Part shown: positions 24,357 through 35,229 of the stretch, piece by piece
Numbering within the stretch: the first letter of the stretch is position 1
Layout: every line of letters starts with the position of its first letter
Assembly (NCBI RefSeq): GCF_000382165.1
Contig: NZ_KB907723.1
Location: 1 to 64,000 of the forward strand
DNA from: Arsukibacterium perlucidum DSM 18276
Lineage (GTDB): Bacteria; Pseudomonadota; Gammaproteobacteria; Enterobacterales; Alteromonadaceae
DNA: 64,000 nt
Direction: 5' to 3'
Position numbers and translations under genes: made by a program
Notes under the pieces: model-generated
What the model was told of the DNA's origin: nothing
The model's input: only the letters and a program-made list of their open reading frames with translations
The model's database searches: none

Positions 24357-25808
24357 TTAGTGTTCAATTTCCTGTTGTGCTTGCGGTTCTGGCTCTGAAA
24401 TAGCGGTGTCGGGTAGCAATTGTTCAGTAAGGCGCAAGCGTTGCTGCTCGAGCCGTTGTTCGGCCTGTTGCTTTTCATCCGTCCATACCAGGGTATCATA
24501 ATAACGGCGGATATTTTCAACATAGGTGACGGCTTCATCGCCTCTGGCATAACCATAGCGGGTATGCTGGTAAACGGCTTTTTGCCGCAGTAGGGGTAAG
24601 CGCTGTTTTACTTCCAGCCATTTATCAGGATCTGCACCTTGTTGCTGAGTCAGAATACGGGTATCTTCAACATGGCCCCAACCAACATTGTATGAAGCCA
24701 GAGCAAACCAGAGCCGATCTGGCATGTTGATGCGCTCCGGGATCCGACTGACTAAGCGTTGTAAATAGCGACTGCCGCCACTGATACTCTGTTCCGGATC
24801 GAGCCGGCTGCTAACACCCATTTGCTTGGCTGTTGGTAATGTCAACATCATCAGGCCGCGCACCCCGGTTGGACTGCGGGCTTTCGGATCCCAGTGTGAT
24901 TCCTGATAGGATAGCGCCGCCAGTAAACGCCAGTCCAGCTCACCGGCATACTGGATAAACAGGTCTTTGTAATCGGGCAGAGTCTGGCTGATGGCATCGA
25001 TGTATTGCAGGGTGTCGACATAATCGAACTGACTAACATGACCAAAATAACGGTCTTCCAGGGTAATTAACTCGCCACTTTGATAAATGTTGCCAAAAAA
25101 CTCAATTAACACCGCCAGCAGCGAGTCGTCATTGCTATCAGCCAGCAACCAGGCAACAGGCAGATTATCGCTGACGGTAAAACCAATACTTAAATTAGGA
25201 TAAAAGCGGCGGTTAATAGCCAGTTGGTTAGAGTCAGTAAGGGTATAGGGAATTTTGCCATCAACTACCAGTTGCAGCACATCGTCGGCGTCGAGATCTT
25301 TTTGCTCACGCCATTGCAGGTTAGGGTGGTCTTTACTTAGTCTGTCCAGAGTCTGGGCATGGCTGCTATCCTGAATAACCACAATCGGCTCGGTAATATC
25401 ATCCAGCGAACGCGGCCAGTCATCACCCTGCCGGAATACCAGTAACTCGCTGATCCAGCGATATGCCGGTGCCGCGCGATACCGGCTTAGCCGTTGTGGG
25501 GTGAGAGTTAAACCACCGGCAATAAAATCTACCTGGCCGGTATCGAGTTTTTGTAGCAGCTCATCTAAGTGGTAGCTTGGGAATAGCTGAAGTTCAACTT
25601 CCAAACGATGTGCCAGGGTCTGGGCCAGCTCGTATTCAAAGCCGGTGGGGCCATCAACCCCAATAAAGTAGCTGGTTGGGCCATGTAATAAGCCAACCCG
25701 CAAAGTGTTGCGCTGATGAATTGTGTCTAGCTGTGATGTGTGTTCTGCCTCCGGCGCACATGCGCTAAGCAGGCAAACCAGCAGCCAGAAAAGCACTCTT
25801 AGTTGCAT
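24357..25808 (-). CDS. mltF: Membrane-bound lytic murein transglycosylase F
   Basis: An outer-membrane lipoprotein that cleaves murein glycan strands. ATG 25808 gives MQLRVLFWLLVCLLSACAPE with lipobox LSAC; the frame is open 23 codons further up but those would precede the signal. Residues about 30-250 form a periplasmic amino-acid-binding-like (SBP_bac_3) domain (LRVGLLHGPTSYF, GFEYELAQTLAHRL). The SLT domain has the catalytic Glu in ALSYQESHWDPKARSPTGVRGLMML and ASYNVGWGHVEDTR. It is divergent from purL with 150 bp between, as in E. coli. Confidence 0.94.
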   Translation of the reverse strand: MQLRVLFWLLVCLLSACAPEAEHTSQLDTIHQRNTLRVGLLHGPTSYFIGVDGPTGFEYELAQTLAHRLEVELQLFPSYHLDELLQKLDTGQVDFIAGGLTLTPQRLSRYRAAPAYRWISELLVFRQGDDWPRSLDDITEPIVVIQDSSHAQTLDRLSKDHPNLQWREQKDLDADDVLQLVVDGKIPYTLTDSNQLAINRRFYPNLSIGFTVSDNLPVAWLLADSNDDSLLAVLIEFFGNIYQSGELITLEDRYFGHVSQFDYVDTLQYIDAISQTLPDYKDLFIQYAGELDWRLLAALSYQESHWDPKARSPTGVRGLMMLTLPTAKQMGVSSRLDPEQSISGGSRYLQRLVSRIPERINMPDRLWFALASYNVGWGHVEDTRILTQQQGADPDKWLEVKQRLPLLRQKAVYQHTRYGYARGDEAVTYVENIRRYYDTLVWTDEKQQAEQRLEQQRLRLTEQLLPDTAISEPEPQAQQEIEH

Positions 25809-25958
25809 GCCGAACCTGAAATTTACTACCCTGGAGACTGTTATATCAAACTTAAGCGGGGCAGTCAGTTTTTTCACATACCACTTAGCGCCAAATTTCT
25901 TTATAATGGCGCGCTTAAATCAGCTTCCATCGTCGCTCAACCAACGGAAACCTAGCCT

Positions 25959-28900
25959 ATGTTGATCCTGCGTGGTGCACCTGCACTGTCCGAATTCCGA
26001 ATTGCCAAGTTACTTGACCAATGTGCTGAACGCACTTTGCCGGTAATTACAATTTACGCCGAGTATATGCACTTTGCTGAAAACAGCGCTGCCCTGAGCA
26101 GCGACGAGCAAAGCACCCTGGATAAACTGTTAACTTACGGCCCGGCTATTGCCAGTCATGAGCCAGTTGGCCAGTTACTGTTGGTTACCCCTCGTCCGGG
26201 TACTATTTCGCCCTGGTCGTCTAAAGCCAGTGACATTGCTCATAATTGTGGCCTGAGTAAAATCAGGCGGCTGGAGCGAGGTATTGCTTATTACATTGAA
26301 AGCAGCCGCAGTTTAACTGATAGTGAACTACATACTGTCAGTGGCTTACTGCATGACAGGATGATGGAAGTGGTGTTTACCGAGTTCAGCCAGGCAGAGG
26401 CATTATTTCAGCATGCAGCTCCTGCGGGTTTAAGCTCTGTTGATATTATTAACGGCGGTCGTCAGGCGCTGGCAGATGCTAATATGGCAATGGGCCTGGC
26501 ACTGGCCGATGATGAAATTGACTATCTGGTCGTTAATTTTCAACAGCTCGGCCGCAACCCGAACGATATTGAACTCTATATGTTTGCCCAGGCCAACTCT
26601 GAACACTGCCGGCATAAAATTTTTAACGCCGACTGGACCATAGACGGCGTTGTCCAGCCAAAATCCTTGTTCAAAATGATAAAAAATACCTTTGAGCACA
26701 CCCCGGATTATGTGCTCTCTGCTTATAAAGATAACGCTGCAGTTATGACTGGCTCTACCGCTGGCCGCTTTTTCCCGGTGCCTGGCAGCGGCGAATATAA
26801 CTACCATCATGAAGATATTCATATTCTGATGAAAGTGGAAACCCACAACCATCCAACAGCTATCTCGCCTTACCCGGGCGCGGCGACCGGTTCTGGTGGT
26901 GAAATTCGTGACGAAGGTGCTACTGGTGTCGGTTCGAAACCCAAAGCAGGCCTGGTGGGTTTCTCTGTGTCTAACTTACGGATCCCTGGTTTTGAGCAGC
27001 CGTGGGAAACCGATTTTGGTAAACCAGAGCGGATTGTCAGTGCGCTGGATATTATGCTGGAGGGACCGCTCGGTGGAGCGGCCTTTAACAACGAATTTGG
27101 CCGGCCGGCAATTAATGGTTATTTCCGTACTTATGAAGAAAAAGTAACCAGCCACAACGGCGAAGAAGTACGTGGCTACCATAAACCTATTATGATCGCA
27201 GGTGGCCTGGGTAATATCCGCGCCAATCATGTGCAAAAAGGTGAGTTACCACCGGGTGCCAAGCTGGTGGTATTAGGTGGTCCTGCCATGAACATTGGTT
27301 TAGGTGGTGGTGCCGCGTCATCGATGGCTTCGGGCCAGTCGGCAGAAGACCTTGATTTTGCCTCAGTACAACGGGAAAACCCGGAAATTGAACGGCGTTG
27401 TCAGGAAGTGATAGACCGCTGCTGGCAGCTGGGTAGCGATAACCCGATTTGTTTTATCCATGACGTTGGCGCCGGTGGCTTATCGAATGCTTTCCCTGAA
27501 CTGGTAAACGATGGCGGTGTCGGTGGTAAGTTTGAACTGCGCAACGTGCCGAATGATGAGCCGGGCATGTCACCATTGCAAATATGGTGTAACGAGTCGC
27601 AGGAGCGCTACGTGATGGCCATTGTGCCGGAAAAAATGGCGGTGTTTGAGCAAATATGTCAACGCGAGCGTGCACCCTACGCCGTTGTGGGCGAGGCAAC
27701 CAGTGAACAACATCTTACCTTAACCGATAAGCATTTTGGTAACACCCCAATTGATTTACCGCTGAGCGTCTTGCTGGGCAAAGCACCGAAAATGCATCGC
27801 GATGTGCAAAGTGCCAAAGCCGTTAGTCAGCCTCTGAACCGTGACGGCATCACTATTGCTGATGCCGCTGAGCGCCTGCTGCGCCTGCCGGCGATTGCTG
27901 AGAAAACCTTTCTGGTGACCATTGGCGATCGTACTGTAACCGGCCTGGTGGCGCGTGATCAGATGGTTGGACCCTGGCAGGTGCCGGTAGCCAACTGTGG
28001 TATTACTGCGGCCAGCTATGATACCTATCATGGCGAGGCGATGGCGATGGGCGAGCGTACGCCAGTCGCTTTGCTGGATTTTGCCGCTTCAGCCCGGCTG
28101 GCGGTAGCTGAAGCTATTACCAATATTGCCTGTAGTGATATTGGCGATTTGAAACGGATTAAACTGTCGGCCAACTGGATGTCAGCAGCCGGCCACCCCG
28201 GTGAAGATGCCGGCTTATACGCCGCTGTAAAAGCCATTGGCGAAGAGTTATGCCCGGCGCTTGAGGTCACCATTCCGGTGGGCAAAGACTCGATGTCGAT
28301 GAAAACCAAATGGCAGCAAAATGGTGCAGAGCAAGCCGTAACATCGCCAATGTCGCTGGTGATCACCGCCTTTGGCCGGGTAGAAGATATCCGCAAAACT
28401 GTTACGCCGCAGCTGCGCACCGACAGAGGTGATACCAGCCTGCTGCTTATCGATTTAGGCCAGGGGGCCAACCGTTTAGGTGGCTCTTGTTTAACTCAGG
28501 TGTATAAGCAACTGGGCGACATTGCCGCCGACTTAGACAGCCCGGAGCTGCTGCTTAATTTATTTGCTGCTGTGCAGCAACTGATCCGTGAGCAAAAACT
28601 GCTGGCCTATCACGACCGTTCCGACGGTGGCTTATTTGTCACTCTGGCGGAAATGGCTTTTGCCGGCAAAGCTGGTTTTAACGCCGATATCAGTAACCTG
28701 GGCGATGACGATTTAGCCGTGCTGTTCAGTGAAGAGCCGGGTGTGGTTATTCAGGTAGCCGATAGCGAGTTGGCTTATGTGCAGCAGGTGTTGGCACAGC
28801 ATAATCTGGCGGCATGCAGCCATACGCTGGGCCCGGTAACGGCCAGTGATCAGCTGATATTCCGCCGTGGTGAGAACGACGTATTCAGTGACAGCCGTGT

Positions 28901-29852
28901 TCGTTTACGCTGTATCTGGGCTGAAACAACCTATCAGATGCAGGCTTTGCGCGATAACCCGGCAGGTGCTTTGCAGGAATTTACTGGTAAGGCAGATGAC
29001 ACCGATCCGGGCCTGAATGTAAAACTCAGCTTTGATGCCAATGCCGATGTTGCCGCGCCCTTTATTTTAAAAGGTGCTGCGCCGAAAGTGGCTGTTTTAC
29101 GCGAGCAAGGCGTTAACTCGCATCTTGAGATGGCGGCTGCCTTTAACCGGGCCGGCTTTAGCGCGGTTGATGTCCATATGAGCGATATTCTCGCTGGCCG
29201 GGTAAAACTCAGCGACTTTAACGGTTTAGCCGCCTGCGGTGGTTTCTCGTATGGTGATGTGCTGGGTGCCGGTGAAGGCTGGGCCAAATCAGTATTGTTC
29301 AATGATATCGCCCGGGCTCAGTTTGCGGCGTTTTTCGAGCGGCCAACTACCTTCTCGCTGGGAGTCTGTAATGGCTGTCAGATGATGTCGAATTTAAAAA
29401 CGCTGATCCCGGGTGCCGAGCTATGGCCGCATTTTGTTCGCAATAAGTCAGAACGGTTTGAAGCGCGCTTCAGCCTGGTGGAGATTCAGCAAAGCCCGTC
29501 GTTGTTCTTTAGTGGCATGGCGGGCTCACGGATGCCAATTGCAGTATCCCATGGTGAAGGCCATGCCGAGTTTGCCAGCCGCGAGGCCTTTGCTAAGGCC
29601 AACCACAGTGGCACCGTGGCGATGCGCTTTGTTGATAACTTTGGTAAGATTACTGAGCAATATCCGGCTAACCCGAATGGCTCGCCTGCCGGTATTACCG
29701 CGCTTACCACCACTGATGGCCGGGTCAGTATTATGATGCCGCACCCGGAGCGGGTGTTCCGCACCGTTGCTAACTCCTGGCACCCGGATGAGTGGCAGGA
29801 AGACAGCCCATGGATGCGGATGTTCCGTAACGCCAGGGTATGGCTGGGATAA
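25959..29852 (+). CDS. purL: Phosphoribosylformylglycinamidine synthase
   Basis: The large single-chain PurL (1297 aa) of proteobacteria catalyses the fourth step of purine synthesis: FGAR + Gln + ATP to FGAM. The N-terminal FGAR-AT domain is followed by two AIRS-like halves ([50 protein letters not shown]) and a class I glutaminase with nucleophile Cys in [11 protein letters not shown] and the HGEGHAEF and MPHPER segments. A TATAAT box at 25902-25907 may be the promoter; no clear PurR palindrome was found. It ends in a strong terminator. Confidence 0.97.
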   Translation: MLILRGAPALSEFRIAKLLDQCAERTLPVITIYAEYMHFAENSAALSSDEQSTLDKLLTYGPAIASHEPVGQLLLVTPRPGTISPWSSKASDIAHNCGLSKIRRLERGIAYYIESSRSLTDSELHTVSGLLHDRMMEVVFTEFSQAEALFQHAAPAGLSSVDIINGGRQALADANMAMGLALADDEIDYLVVNFQQLGRNPNDIELYMFAQANSEHCRHKIFNADWTIDGVVQPKSLFKMIKNTFEHTPDYVLSAYKDNAAVMTGSTAGRFFPVPGSGEYNYHHEDIHILMKVETHNHPTAISPYPGAATGSGGEIRDEGATGVGSKPKAGLVGFSVSNLRIPGFEQPWETDFGKPERIVSALDIMLEGPLGGAAFNNEFGRPAINGYFRTYEEKVTSHNGEEVRGYHKPIMIAGGLGNIRANHVQKGELPPGAKLVVLGGPAMNIGLGGGAASSMASGQSAEDLDFASVQRENPEIERRCQEVIDRCWQLGSDNPICFIHDVGAGGLSNAFPELVNDGGVGGKFELRNVPNDEPGMSPLQIWCNESQERYVMAIVPEKMAVFEQICQRERAPYAVVGEATSEQHLTLTDKHFGNTPIDLPLSVLLGKAPKMHRDVQSAKAVSQPLNRDGITIADAAERLLRLPAIAEKTFLVTIGDRTVTGLVARDQMVGPWQVPVANCGITAASYDTYHGEAMAMGERTPVALLDFAASARLAVAEAITNIACSDIGDLKRIKLSANWMSAAGHPGEDAGLYAAVKAIGEELCPALEVTIPVGKDSMSMKTKWQQNGAEQAVTSPMSLVITAFGRVEDIRKTVTPQLRTDRGDTSLLLIDLGQGANRLGGSCLTQVYKQLGDIAADLDSPELLLNLFAAVQQLIREQKLLAYHDRSDGGLFVTLAEMAFAGKAGFNADISNLGDDDLAVLFSEEPGVVIQVADSELAYVQQVLAQHNLAACSHTLGPVTASDQLIFRRGENDVFSDSRVRLRCIWAETTYQMQALRDNPAGALQEFTGKADDTDPGLNVKLSFDANADVAAPFILKGAAPKVAVLREQGVNSHLEMAAAFNRAGFSAVDVHMSDILAGRVKLSDFNGLAACGGFSYGDVLGAGEGWAKSVLFNDIARAQFAAFFERPTTFSLGVCNGCQMMSNLKTLIPGAELWPHFVRNKSERFEARFSLVEIQQSPSLFFSGMAGSRMPIAVSHGEGHAEFASREAFAKANHSGTVAMRFVDNFGKITEQYPANPNGSPAGITALTTTDGRVSIMMPHPERVFRTVANSWHPDEWQEDSPWMRMFRNARVWLG

Positions 29853-29870
29853 GTTAGCGTCCACATTAAT

Positions 29871-29898
29871 AAAAAACCCTGCGCTTGCAGGGTTTTTT
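29871..29898. terminator. Bidirectional rho-independent terminator between purL and ompW
   Basis: AAAAAACCCTGC, loop GCTT, GCAGGGTTTTTT is a symmetrical stem with A and T runs on both sides, suitable for the two convergent genes. Confidence 0.9.
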
Positions 29899-29939
29899 TA
29901 TGACGGTAGTTTTAATTTAGGCTGCTGGATTGTTACCGG

Positions 29940-30638
29940 TTACAAGGTCCAGCGCAGGCCTATCATAGCAACATAAGGGTCAATACTAACATTGACACTT
30001 TGCACGGTGTTGCCATTAACCTGCACCCGGCCGGTGGTATCAATATCCATTTTACTCAGCATCAGATGCAGCCCAAGCGTATCACTTAATTTAACGTTAA
30101 CGCCGGCCTGCAGTGCCAGACCAAAAGAGCTTTTCAGCTTCAGGCTTACCACATCATTAGCGCCGGTAACACTTAAGGCGTCCAATGCGCCTTCAAGCTG
30201 ACCATCAACCTGCTCGTCAAAAAACACGGTGTAGTTAACACCAATACCAACAAAAGGATCAAAGGTCTGACTTTCAGGCATAAAATGATACTGCGCCAGC
30301 AGGGTAGGTGGCAGATGCTTGGTTTTACCTACTTTCAGGCCGTCAATCGCAGAGCCCTTGACTGAAATATCATGACTGAATGGCGTGGCAGCAATCAGTT
30401 GTACTGCCCAGTTTGGCTTAATCCGGTAGTCAAAGGTCAGGCCTAACTGGGTGTTGCTGTTAACAGCCAATGCTGTCGAGCCATTCGGTAAGCCAGCGAC
30501 TTGCTCAATCACGTTTAAGCTGGAACTGCTGTCATCCGGCGCAACATTAATGGCGCCAATATTGATAGCAAAATCAGCATAGGCTGGCGCAGCAGCTAGC
30601 ACAGAGATCAGAGGAATAGCGATTAAAGAAGTTTTCAT
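29940..30638 (-). CDS. ompW: OmpW-family outer-membrane protein
   Basis: A 232-residue eight-stranded beta-barrel porin. The signal peptide MKTSLIAIPLISVLAAAPAYA is followed by alternating barrel strands (GAINVAPDDSS, LGLTFDYRIKPNWAVQLIAA, PPTLLAQYHFM, DPFVGIGVNYTVFFDEQ) and a C-terminal aromatic strand ending GLRWTL. ATG 30638 has GGAG upstream; the GTG at 30650 overlaps that ribosome-binding site and is not used. OmpW proteins form narrow hydrophobic channels and often respond to osmolarity or oxygen. It is a single-gene unit. Confidence 0.93.
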   Translation of the reverse strand: MKTSLIAIPLISVLAAAPAYADFAINIGAINVAPDDSSSSLNVIEQVAGLPNGSTALAVNSNTQLGLTFDYRIKPNWAVQLIAATPFSHDISVKGSAIDGLKVGKTKHLPPTLLAQYHFMPESQTFDPFVGIGVNYTVFFDEQVDGQLEGALDALSVTGANDVVSLKLKSSFGLALQAGVNVKLSDTLGLHLMLSKMDIDTTGRVQVNGNTVQSVNVSIDPYVAMIGLRWTL

Positions 30639-30812
30639 AAGGTGCTCCACAGTTTAGTTATGGAGCAATTGTGCACTTTGGTCAGAACAGAATATTGGCC
30701 TGGATCAATAAAAAACCGGCGTTTTTGAAATTCAGCCGGTTACTTTGTTCTGTATCAATATTTTGTATCTATAAAAAGTGAGCAAACTACCTGTTATGCA
30801 TTATTGACTTTG

Positions 30813-31730
30813 CTACATTAGCCCCTTTAAGAAGGCTACCACACTGCGCCCCAGCGCACTTAATGCATAACCGCCCTCCAGCATGGCAACTACCCGGCCT
30901 TGGCAGTGCTTATTTGCGACGGTTTTCAGCTCGGTCGCCAACCAATGGTAGTCTTCCTCGCGCAGCATAAAGTGCGCCATATCATCTTCGGCATGGCCAT
31001 CAAAACCGGCTGATACCAGAATAAGTTCTGGCGCAAAGGCATCCAGTGCCGGCAGCCATTCACTGCTGACTGCAGCCCGCCACTGGCTGGCTTTGCAGCC
31101 ACCTGGCAGTGGTAAATTAATAATATGATCGGATACAGTATCGGCACCGGTATGCGGATACAGCGGATATTCGAAAGAAGAGCAAAATAGGACCCGGGGT
31201 TCGTTTTTGAAAATATCTTCAGTGCCGTTACCGTGGTGCACGTCAAAATCGACGATTGCCACCCGCTTCAGCGAATACTGATTCAGCGCATATTCGGCCG
31301 CAATAGCGATATTATTAAAAAAACAAAAGCCCATGGCCTGATCATGCGTTGCATGGTGGCCGGGCGGTCGGATAGCGCAAAAAGCTTGTTTATCGCTGGC
31401 CTGCATCACGTCATCAACTGCATTAATACCGCTACCTGCAGCGTAAAGTGCTGCCTGCAGGGTTTTGGACATCATCTGGGTATCTGGATCGAGCCAGATA
31501 TGACCATCCGCCGGTGCTTTAGCATACAGCTCGCTGACATACCGGGTACTGTGAGCCCGGCACAAGTCGGTTTTGCTGGCGGGGCTGGCATCTTTTTGTT
31601 GCAGCACATAATCGAGCCCGGAGCGGATCAACTGGTCGTTGATCGCATCAAGCCGCGCCGGGCATTCCGGATGGTCATCACCGGCAACATGCTGGCGACA
31701 AATGGCATGGCTAAAAATCGTTATGGCCAT
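30813..31730 (-). CDS. Histone-deacetylase-family amidohydrolase
   Basis: A zinc-dependent class II-type deacetylase (305 aa). The metal and catalytic motifs are complete: RPPGHHATHDQAMGFCFFNN (His pair), VDFDVHHGNGTEDIF (Asp and His ligands), SAGFDGHAEDDM (Asp ligand) and LEGGYAL. Bacterial relatives deacetylate acetyl-polyamines, acetoin-pathway components or protein lysines. Its ATG overlaps the stop of the acetyl-CoA hydrolase/GNAT gene by one base, so it is made from the same message. The substrate cannot be told from sequence. Confidence 0.9.
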   Translation of the reverse strand: MAITIFSHAICRQHVAGDDHPECPARLDAINDQLIRSGLDYVLQQKDASPASKTDLCRAHSTRYVSELYAKAPADGHIWLDPDTQMMSKTLQAALYAAGSGINAVDDVMQASDKQAFCAIRPPGHHATHDQAMGFCFFNNIAIAAEYALNQYSLKRVAIVDFDVHHGNGTEDIFKNEPRVLFCSSFEYPLYPHTGADTVSDHIINLPLPGGCKASQWRAAVSSEWLPALDAFAPELILVSAGFDGHAEDDMAHFMLREEDYHWLATELKTVANKHCQGRVVAMLEGGYALSALGRSVVAFLKGLM

Positions 31731-33577
31731 CAGCTGGCTCCTTCTGCTGGCACGGCAGCTAACTCAAGTTCCAAAAATACTTCTGTTGGGTCGTCATAAC
31801 CCTGGCGTTTAAAACCGGCTTTGGTAAATACACTAAGCATCGGTTTATTTTCAGCCCGGACATAGGCGGTCATTTTGCTTAGCTTACGACTGCCGGCGAT
31901 GTCTATCATCTGCTGCAACAGCCGTTTTGCCATACCTTTACCCTGATGTTTTTCCCGGGTAACAAAGGCCACTTCGCAGCTGTTATTTGTTTTAATCAGG
32001 TAATAGCGGCCAACGGCCTGAATTTCTACCACTGAGCCTTTTTGCTTCACGATACAAAGGGCTAAATCCTGGGTTTGATCAACACTGACCAATGTGCAGG
32101 ATTTCTCCCGGCTCATCTGGGTGGGCACTGTGTTGTAGCGCATTTGCAGGGTTTCTTTGGTATGAGAGTAGAAAAACTCCTGCAACCGGCGTTCATCCGA
32201 CGGGTTCAAAGGGCGCAAATCGAAGCTTTCCCCATTTATCTGGAGTTCTTTAAAGCCTACGGCACCAAGCTCGGCCACTTCAACCGGGGTTTGTAGCTGA
32301 TAATGGGGGACCCAGTAGAACTTGCGGACCTCGGCCAGCAGTTGGCTGCGAAACTTTGGGTGAGCCACTCTGATCAGCTCCAGAGCCCGCTCACGGACAC
32401 TTTTACCACGTAGTGAGGCCACCCCAAATTCAGTAACCACATAATGGACATGACCGCGGCTGGTTACTACGCCTGCACCCTCGCGAATATGCGGTACTAT
32501 CCTGGAGATAGTGCCATTTTTAGCCGTAGAGGGCAGGGCGATAATGGGTTTGCCGCCGCTGCTCATGGATGCGCCTCTGCTAAAGTCGACCTGGCCGCCA
32601 ATCCCACTGTAAAATTGATGACCAATTGAATCTGACACCACCTGGCCGGTTAAATCGACCTCGATGGCGCTGTTGATTGCGACCATCTTATCGTTACGGG
32701 CAATATTGGCCGGCGAATTAACATATTCGCTGGGGTAAAAGCCGATATGTGGATTCTGATCAACAAACTGATACAACGCCTTACTACCAATGCAAAAACT
32801 GACCACGCTTTTACCCGGGTGAAAGGTTTTGCGCCGGTTGTTAATCACGCCTTTTTTAATGAGTTCCAGCACGCCATCGGTGATCATTTCGCTGTGCAGC
32901 CCCAAATCCTTGTGGTTGCTCAGATAGCGGGTGACCGCGGCGCAAATACGGCCAACGCCAAGCTGGACGGTGGCGCCATCTTCGACCAGCAGTGACACAT
33001 ACTGGCCAATCCGTTCGGTACGGGCGTCAAGCTCTGGCATGGCTGCTTCAGGCAGTGCCTGATCGGCATAATAAAAGGTGTCGATATCATCCCGGTGAAT
33101 AAAAGACTGACCGAAGGTAATTGGCATTTGCGGGTTAACCTGAGCAATAACAGTTTTTGCTGCTTTGGCGGCTGCTGCGACCACATCTACCGACACACCT
33201 AGCGAATGATAACCATGCTCATCAGCCGGGCTTACCATAATCAGCGCAGCATCTAGTGGCAGTACCCCGTCGGTAAACAAGGCCGGGATATCGGTCATAA
33301 AACAGGGGGTATAGTCGGCCCGGCCTTCGGCAACTGCCCGGCGGATTTTTTCGCCACCAATAAAGAAGGTGTTTACCTTAAACAAGTGCTGATATTGCGG
33401 CTCGGCCCATTTATTATCGGCCAGGGTAACCAGCTGGACAATTTCAATATCGTGCAGGCTATTGGCATGGTTGATCAGATCGTCAATTAGCGCGGTGGGC
33501 ACAGCGGCATGCGAACCGATAAAAATGCGGTTGCCGGATTTCAGTAGTTTCTGCCAGTTTAGCGGCGCGGTGGCCAT
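31730..33577 (-). CDS. Acetyl-CoA hydrolase/transferase fused to a GNAT acetyltransferase
   Basis: A two-domain protein of 615 aa. Residues about 1-430 are a class I CoA-transferase/acetyl-CoA hydrolase with the catalytic Glu in LHSEMITDGVLEL and a CoA-binding segment GGQVDFSRGASMS. Residues about 455-605 are a GNAT domain (REKHQGKGMAKRLLQQMID is the acetyl-CoA loop). Such fusions are known in gammaproteobacteria but not well characterised. The gene is coupled to the deacetylase gene, so one transcript gives an acetyl-CoA-handling enzyme, an acetyltransferase and a deacetylase. Confidence 0.88.
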   Translation of the reverse strand: MATAPLNWQKLLKSGNRIFIGSHAAVPTALIDDLINHANSLHDIEIVQLVTLADNKWAEPQYQHLFKVNTFFIGGEKIRRAVAEGRADYTPCFMTDIPALFTDGVLPLDAALIMVSPADEHGYHSLGVSVDVVAAAAKAAKTVIAQVNPQMPITFGQSFIHRDDIDTFYYADQALPEAAMPELDARTERIGQYVSLLVEDGATVQLGVGRICAAVTRYLSNHKDLGLHSEMITDGVLELIKKGVINNRRKTFHPGKSVVSFCIGSKALYQFVDQNPHIGFYPSEYVNSPANIARNDKMVAINSAIEVDLTGQVVSDSIGHQFYSGIGGQVDFSRGASMSSGGKPIIALPSTAKNGTISRIVPHIREGAGVVTSRGHVHYVVTEFGVASLRGKSVRERALELIRVAHPKFRSQLLAEVRKFYWVPHYQLQTPVEVAELGAVGFKELQINGESFDLRPLNPSDERRLQEFFYSHTKETLQMRYNTVPTQMSREKSCTLVSVDQTQDLALCIVKQKGSVVEIQAVGRYYLIKTNNSCEVAFVTREKHQGKGMAKRLLQQMIDIAGSRKLSKMTAYVRAENKPMLSVFTKAGFKRQGYDDPTEVFLELELAAVPAEGAS

Positions 33578-33683
33578 AGAAACGTTGCCTTTATTTTATT
33601 CAATAGTTTTACTGTAAAACACTGTCCGGCTTAGTGCCAGCCCCAACTTTAGTCGCAGCTTAGCGGGGACTATGTTAAGACGT

Positions 33684-33716
33684 AAAAAACCGGCCAGGCA
33701 TTACTGCCATGGCCGG
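33684..33716 (-). terminator. Rho-independent terminator after the DUF3300 gene
   Basis: On the minus strand, an imperfect CCGGCCATGGCA / TGCCTGGCCGG stem (one bulge) is followed by TTTTTT. Confidence 0.75.
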
Positions 33717-33741
33717 TATCTGTCGCGGGCCGCCAAGCACA

Positions 33742-35229
33742 TTACTGAATGCTGCGTGACTCGCGGCTGGTGCTCACTTCACGACTGACAACAGGTGCGG
33801 CACGTTGAGGTTGTGCTGCTGGCCGCTGTATTTGCTGCACAGGCCGTTGCGGTTGCACCTGACGTTGCGGCTGCACTTGTGGCTGAACCTGACGTTGCGG
33901 CTGCACTTGTGGCTGAACCTGACGTTGCGGCTGGCTGCGCTGAACCTGTGGCTCAGGCCGTTGAACCGGCGTTATCCGTTGCTCTGGTCGTGCTTGCTGC
34001 TGGCGTACCAGTTGTTGCCGCTCAGAGCTTGTTGGTGCTGAGGTTTCCATTGGCCGTGCTATTGTGGTCCTGGCAGGCTGGCGTTCAGTCTGTTGCCGGA
34101 TAGCATGCTGCTCACGATTATTAAGCTGAGCACGTTCTGCCTGCTCCACGCGCTCAATCCGCTCTGCCCGCTGCTGGCCATTCAGCTGACGACTGGCTGT
34201 TGCTGCCGGGGCCTGGCGTAAATTAACCTGTTCAGCGGTACGACGCTGCATTGCAGGGCGTTGCATTTCAGTGTGTTCACGACTTTGCTGCTTAACATTG
34301 TTCTGGTTAACATTGTACTGATCACGATGCTGCTGCTCACGACGCTTGCCTGTTTCTGCCCGGTATTCTTTAGTAACCTGCCGGGCATAGCCAAAGTTAT
34401 GCTGCCGGTTTAATACTTCGTGCCGGTAATGCACACCGCGTCTGTGGTAGCTGTTATGCTGCCAGCGGCGGGCGTCGGTATAGTGTTTGGTACGCGACGG
34501 GTAGTAGCGCGGTGGCTTATGATAATAGTGATGATTAACCACTATATGGTGATGATGCCAGTCAAAAATACTGAAATAAAACGATGGCCTCACCGTAAAG
34601 CTCGGGCCCCAGTAAAAGTGACTGCTAACGTGAAAACCACGGGGGGCATGCCAGTAAACAGGAGGGTAAGCTGACCACCACCAGTTGCCATACACGACCC
34701 GGGTGTCGTAGTAAGGCACGTAAATCACTTCAGGCCGGCGTGGCTCAATAATAATCACCTCACGCTCGCGCTGCACTGTCAGGTGTTTCATTTTGTTTAA
34801 TGAGCCGTGCTGATAGGCGCGCTCACGCAGTTGCTGAATACTGGCCAGCACAGCTGCTTCATCGGTTAAAAACATTTCACCGAGCTGCTGGGTCCAGTCC
34901 AGATCCTCACTAAGTCGTTGCAGTAAATCAGGAAATGCAACCAGCGCTTTAACGCTGGGCTCCCAGTCCTCGCTGGCAACGGCTTGCACCGCTGCATCAC
35001 CGCTTAAGTCGGGATTACGTGCTGACCAGCGGGCGGCCTGTACTACCTCCAACGGGTAGGTTGCAGCGATCAGCACATGAGTCAGGACGGTATCCGGATA
35101 CAACGCCACCGGCGCAAGTAGCTGGTCCAGTTCTGCCTGGACCAGGGTATCAGTAGCTTTAGCATTAAAACTAAAGACCAATAACACACTCAGTAGCAGG
35201 GCTTTGAAGTTTACACTGGTGCTATACAT
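33742..35229 (-). CDS. DUF3300 exported protein with long Gln/Arg-rich tail
   Basis: A protein of about 495 aa from ATG 35229 (GGAGGAAA upstream; the frame is open 17 codons earlier but without a signal). It has a signal peptide (MYSTSVNFKALLLSVLLVFSFNAKA), the DUF3300 domain (LDQLLAPVALYPDTVLTHVL, PLEVVQAARW, EVIYVPYYDTRVVYG), then a His/Tyr/Trp-rich stretch (about residues 190-270). The final 200 residues are low-complexity Gln/Arg/Pro with QVQPQ repeats. The function of DUF3300 is unknown; the tail is basic and may bind polyanions in the envelope. Tail repeats look prone to slippage. Confidence 0.85.
   Translation of the reverse strand: MYSTSVNFKALLLSVLLVFSFNAKATDTLVQAELDQLLAPVALYPDTVLTHVLIAATYPLEVVQAARWSARNPDLSGDAAVQAVASEDWEPSVKALVAFPDLLQRLSEDLDWTQQLGEMFLTDEAAVLASIQQLRERAYQHGSLNKMKHLTVQREREVIIIEPRRPEVIYVPYYDTRVVYGNWWWSAYPPVYWHAPRGFHVSSHFYWGPSFTVRPSFYFSIFDWHHHHIVVNHHYYHKPPRYYPSRTKHYTDARRWQHNSYHRRGVHYRHEVLNRQHNFGYARQVTKEYRAETGKRREQQHRDQYNVNQNNVKQQSREHTEMQRPAMQRRTAEQVNLRQAPAATASRQLNGQQRAERIERVEQAERAQLNNREQHAIRQQTERQPARTTIARPMETSAPTSSERQQLVRQQQARPEQRITPVQRPEPQVQRSQPQRQVQPQVQPQRQVQPQVQPQRQVQPQRPVQQIQRPAAQPQRAAPVVSREVSTSRESRSIQ
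33857..33934 (-). repeat. 30-bp in-frame minisatellite in the DUF3300 tail
   Basis: Two adjacent identical 30-bp units (33857-33886, 33887-33916) and a partial third encode VQPQVQPQRQ-type decapeptides. Because the unit is 30 bp, copy changes keep the frame. Confidence 0.85.

Noticed and set aside
33857-33934. 30-bp repeats as CRISPR
   Set aside because: Units are directly adjacent, in frame and code for the protein tail.
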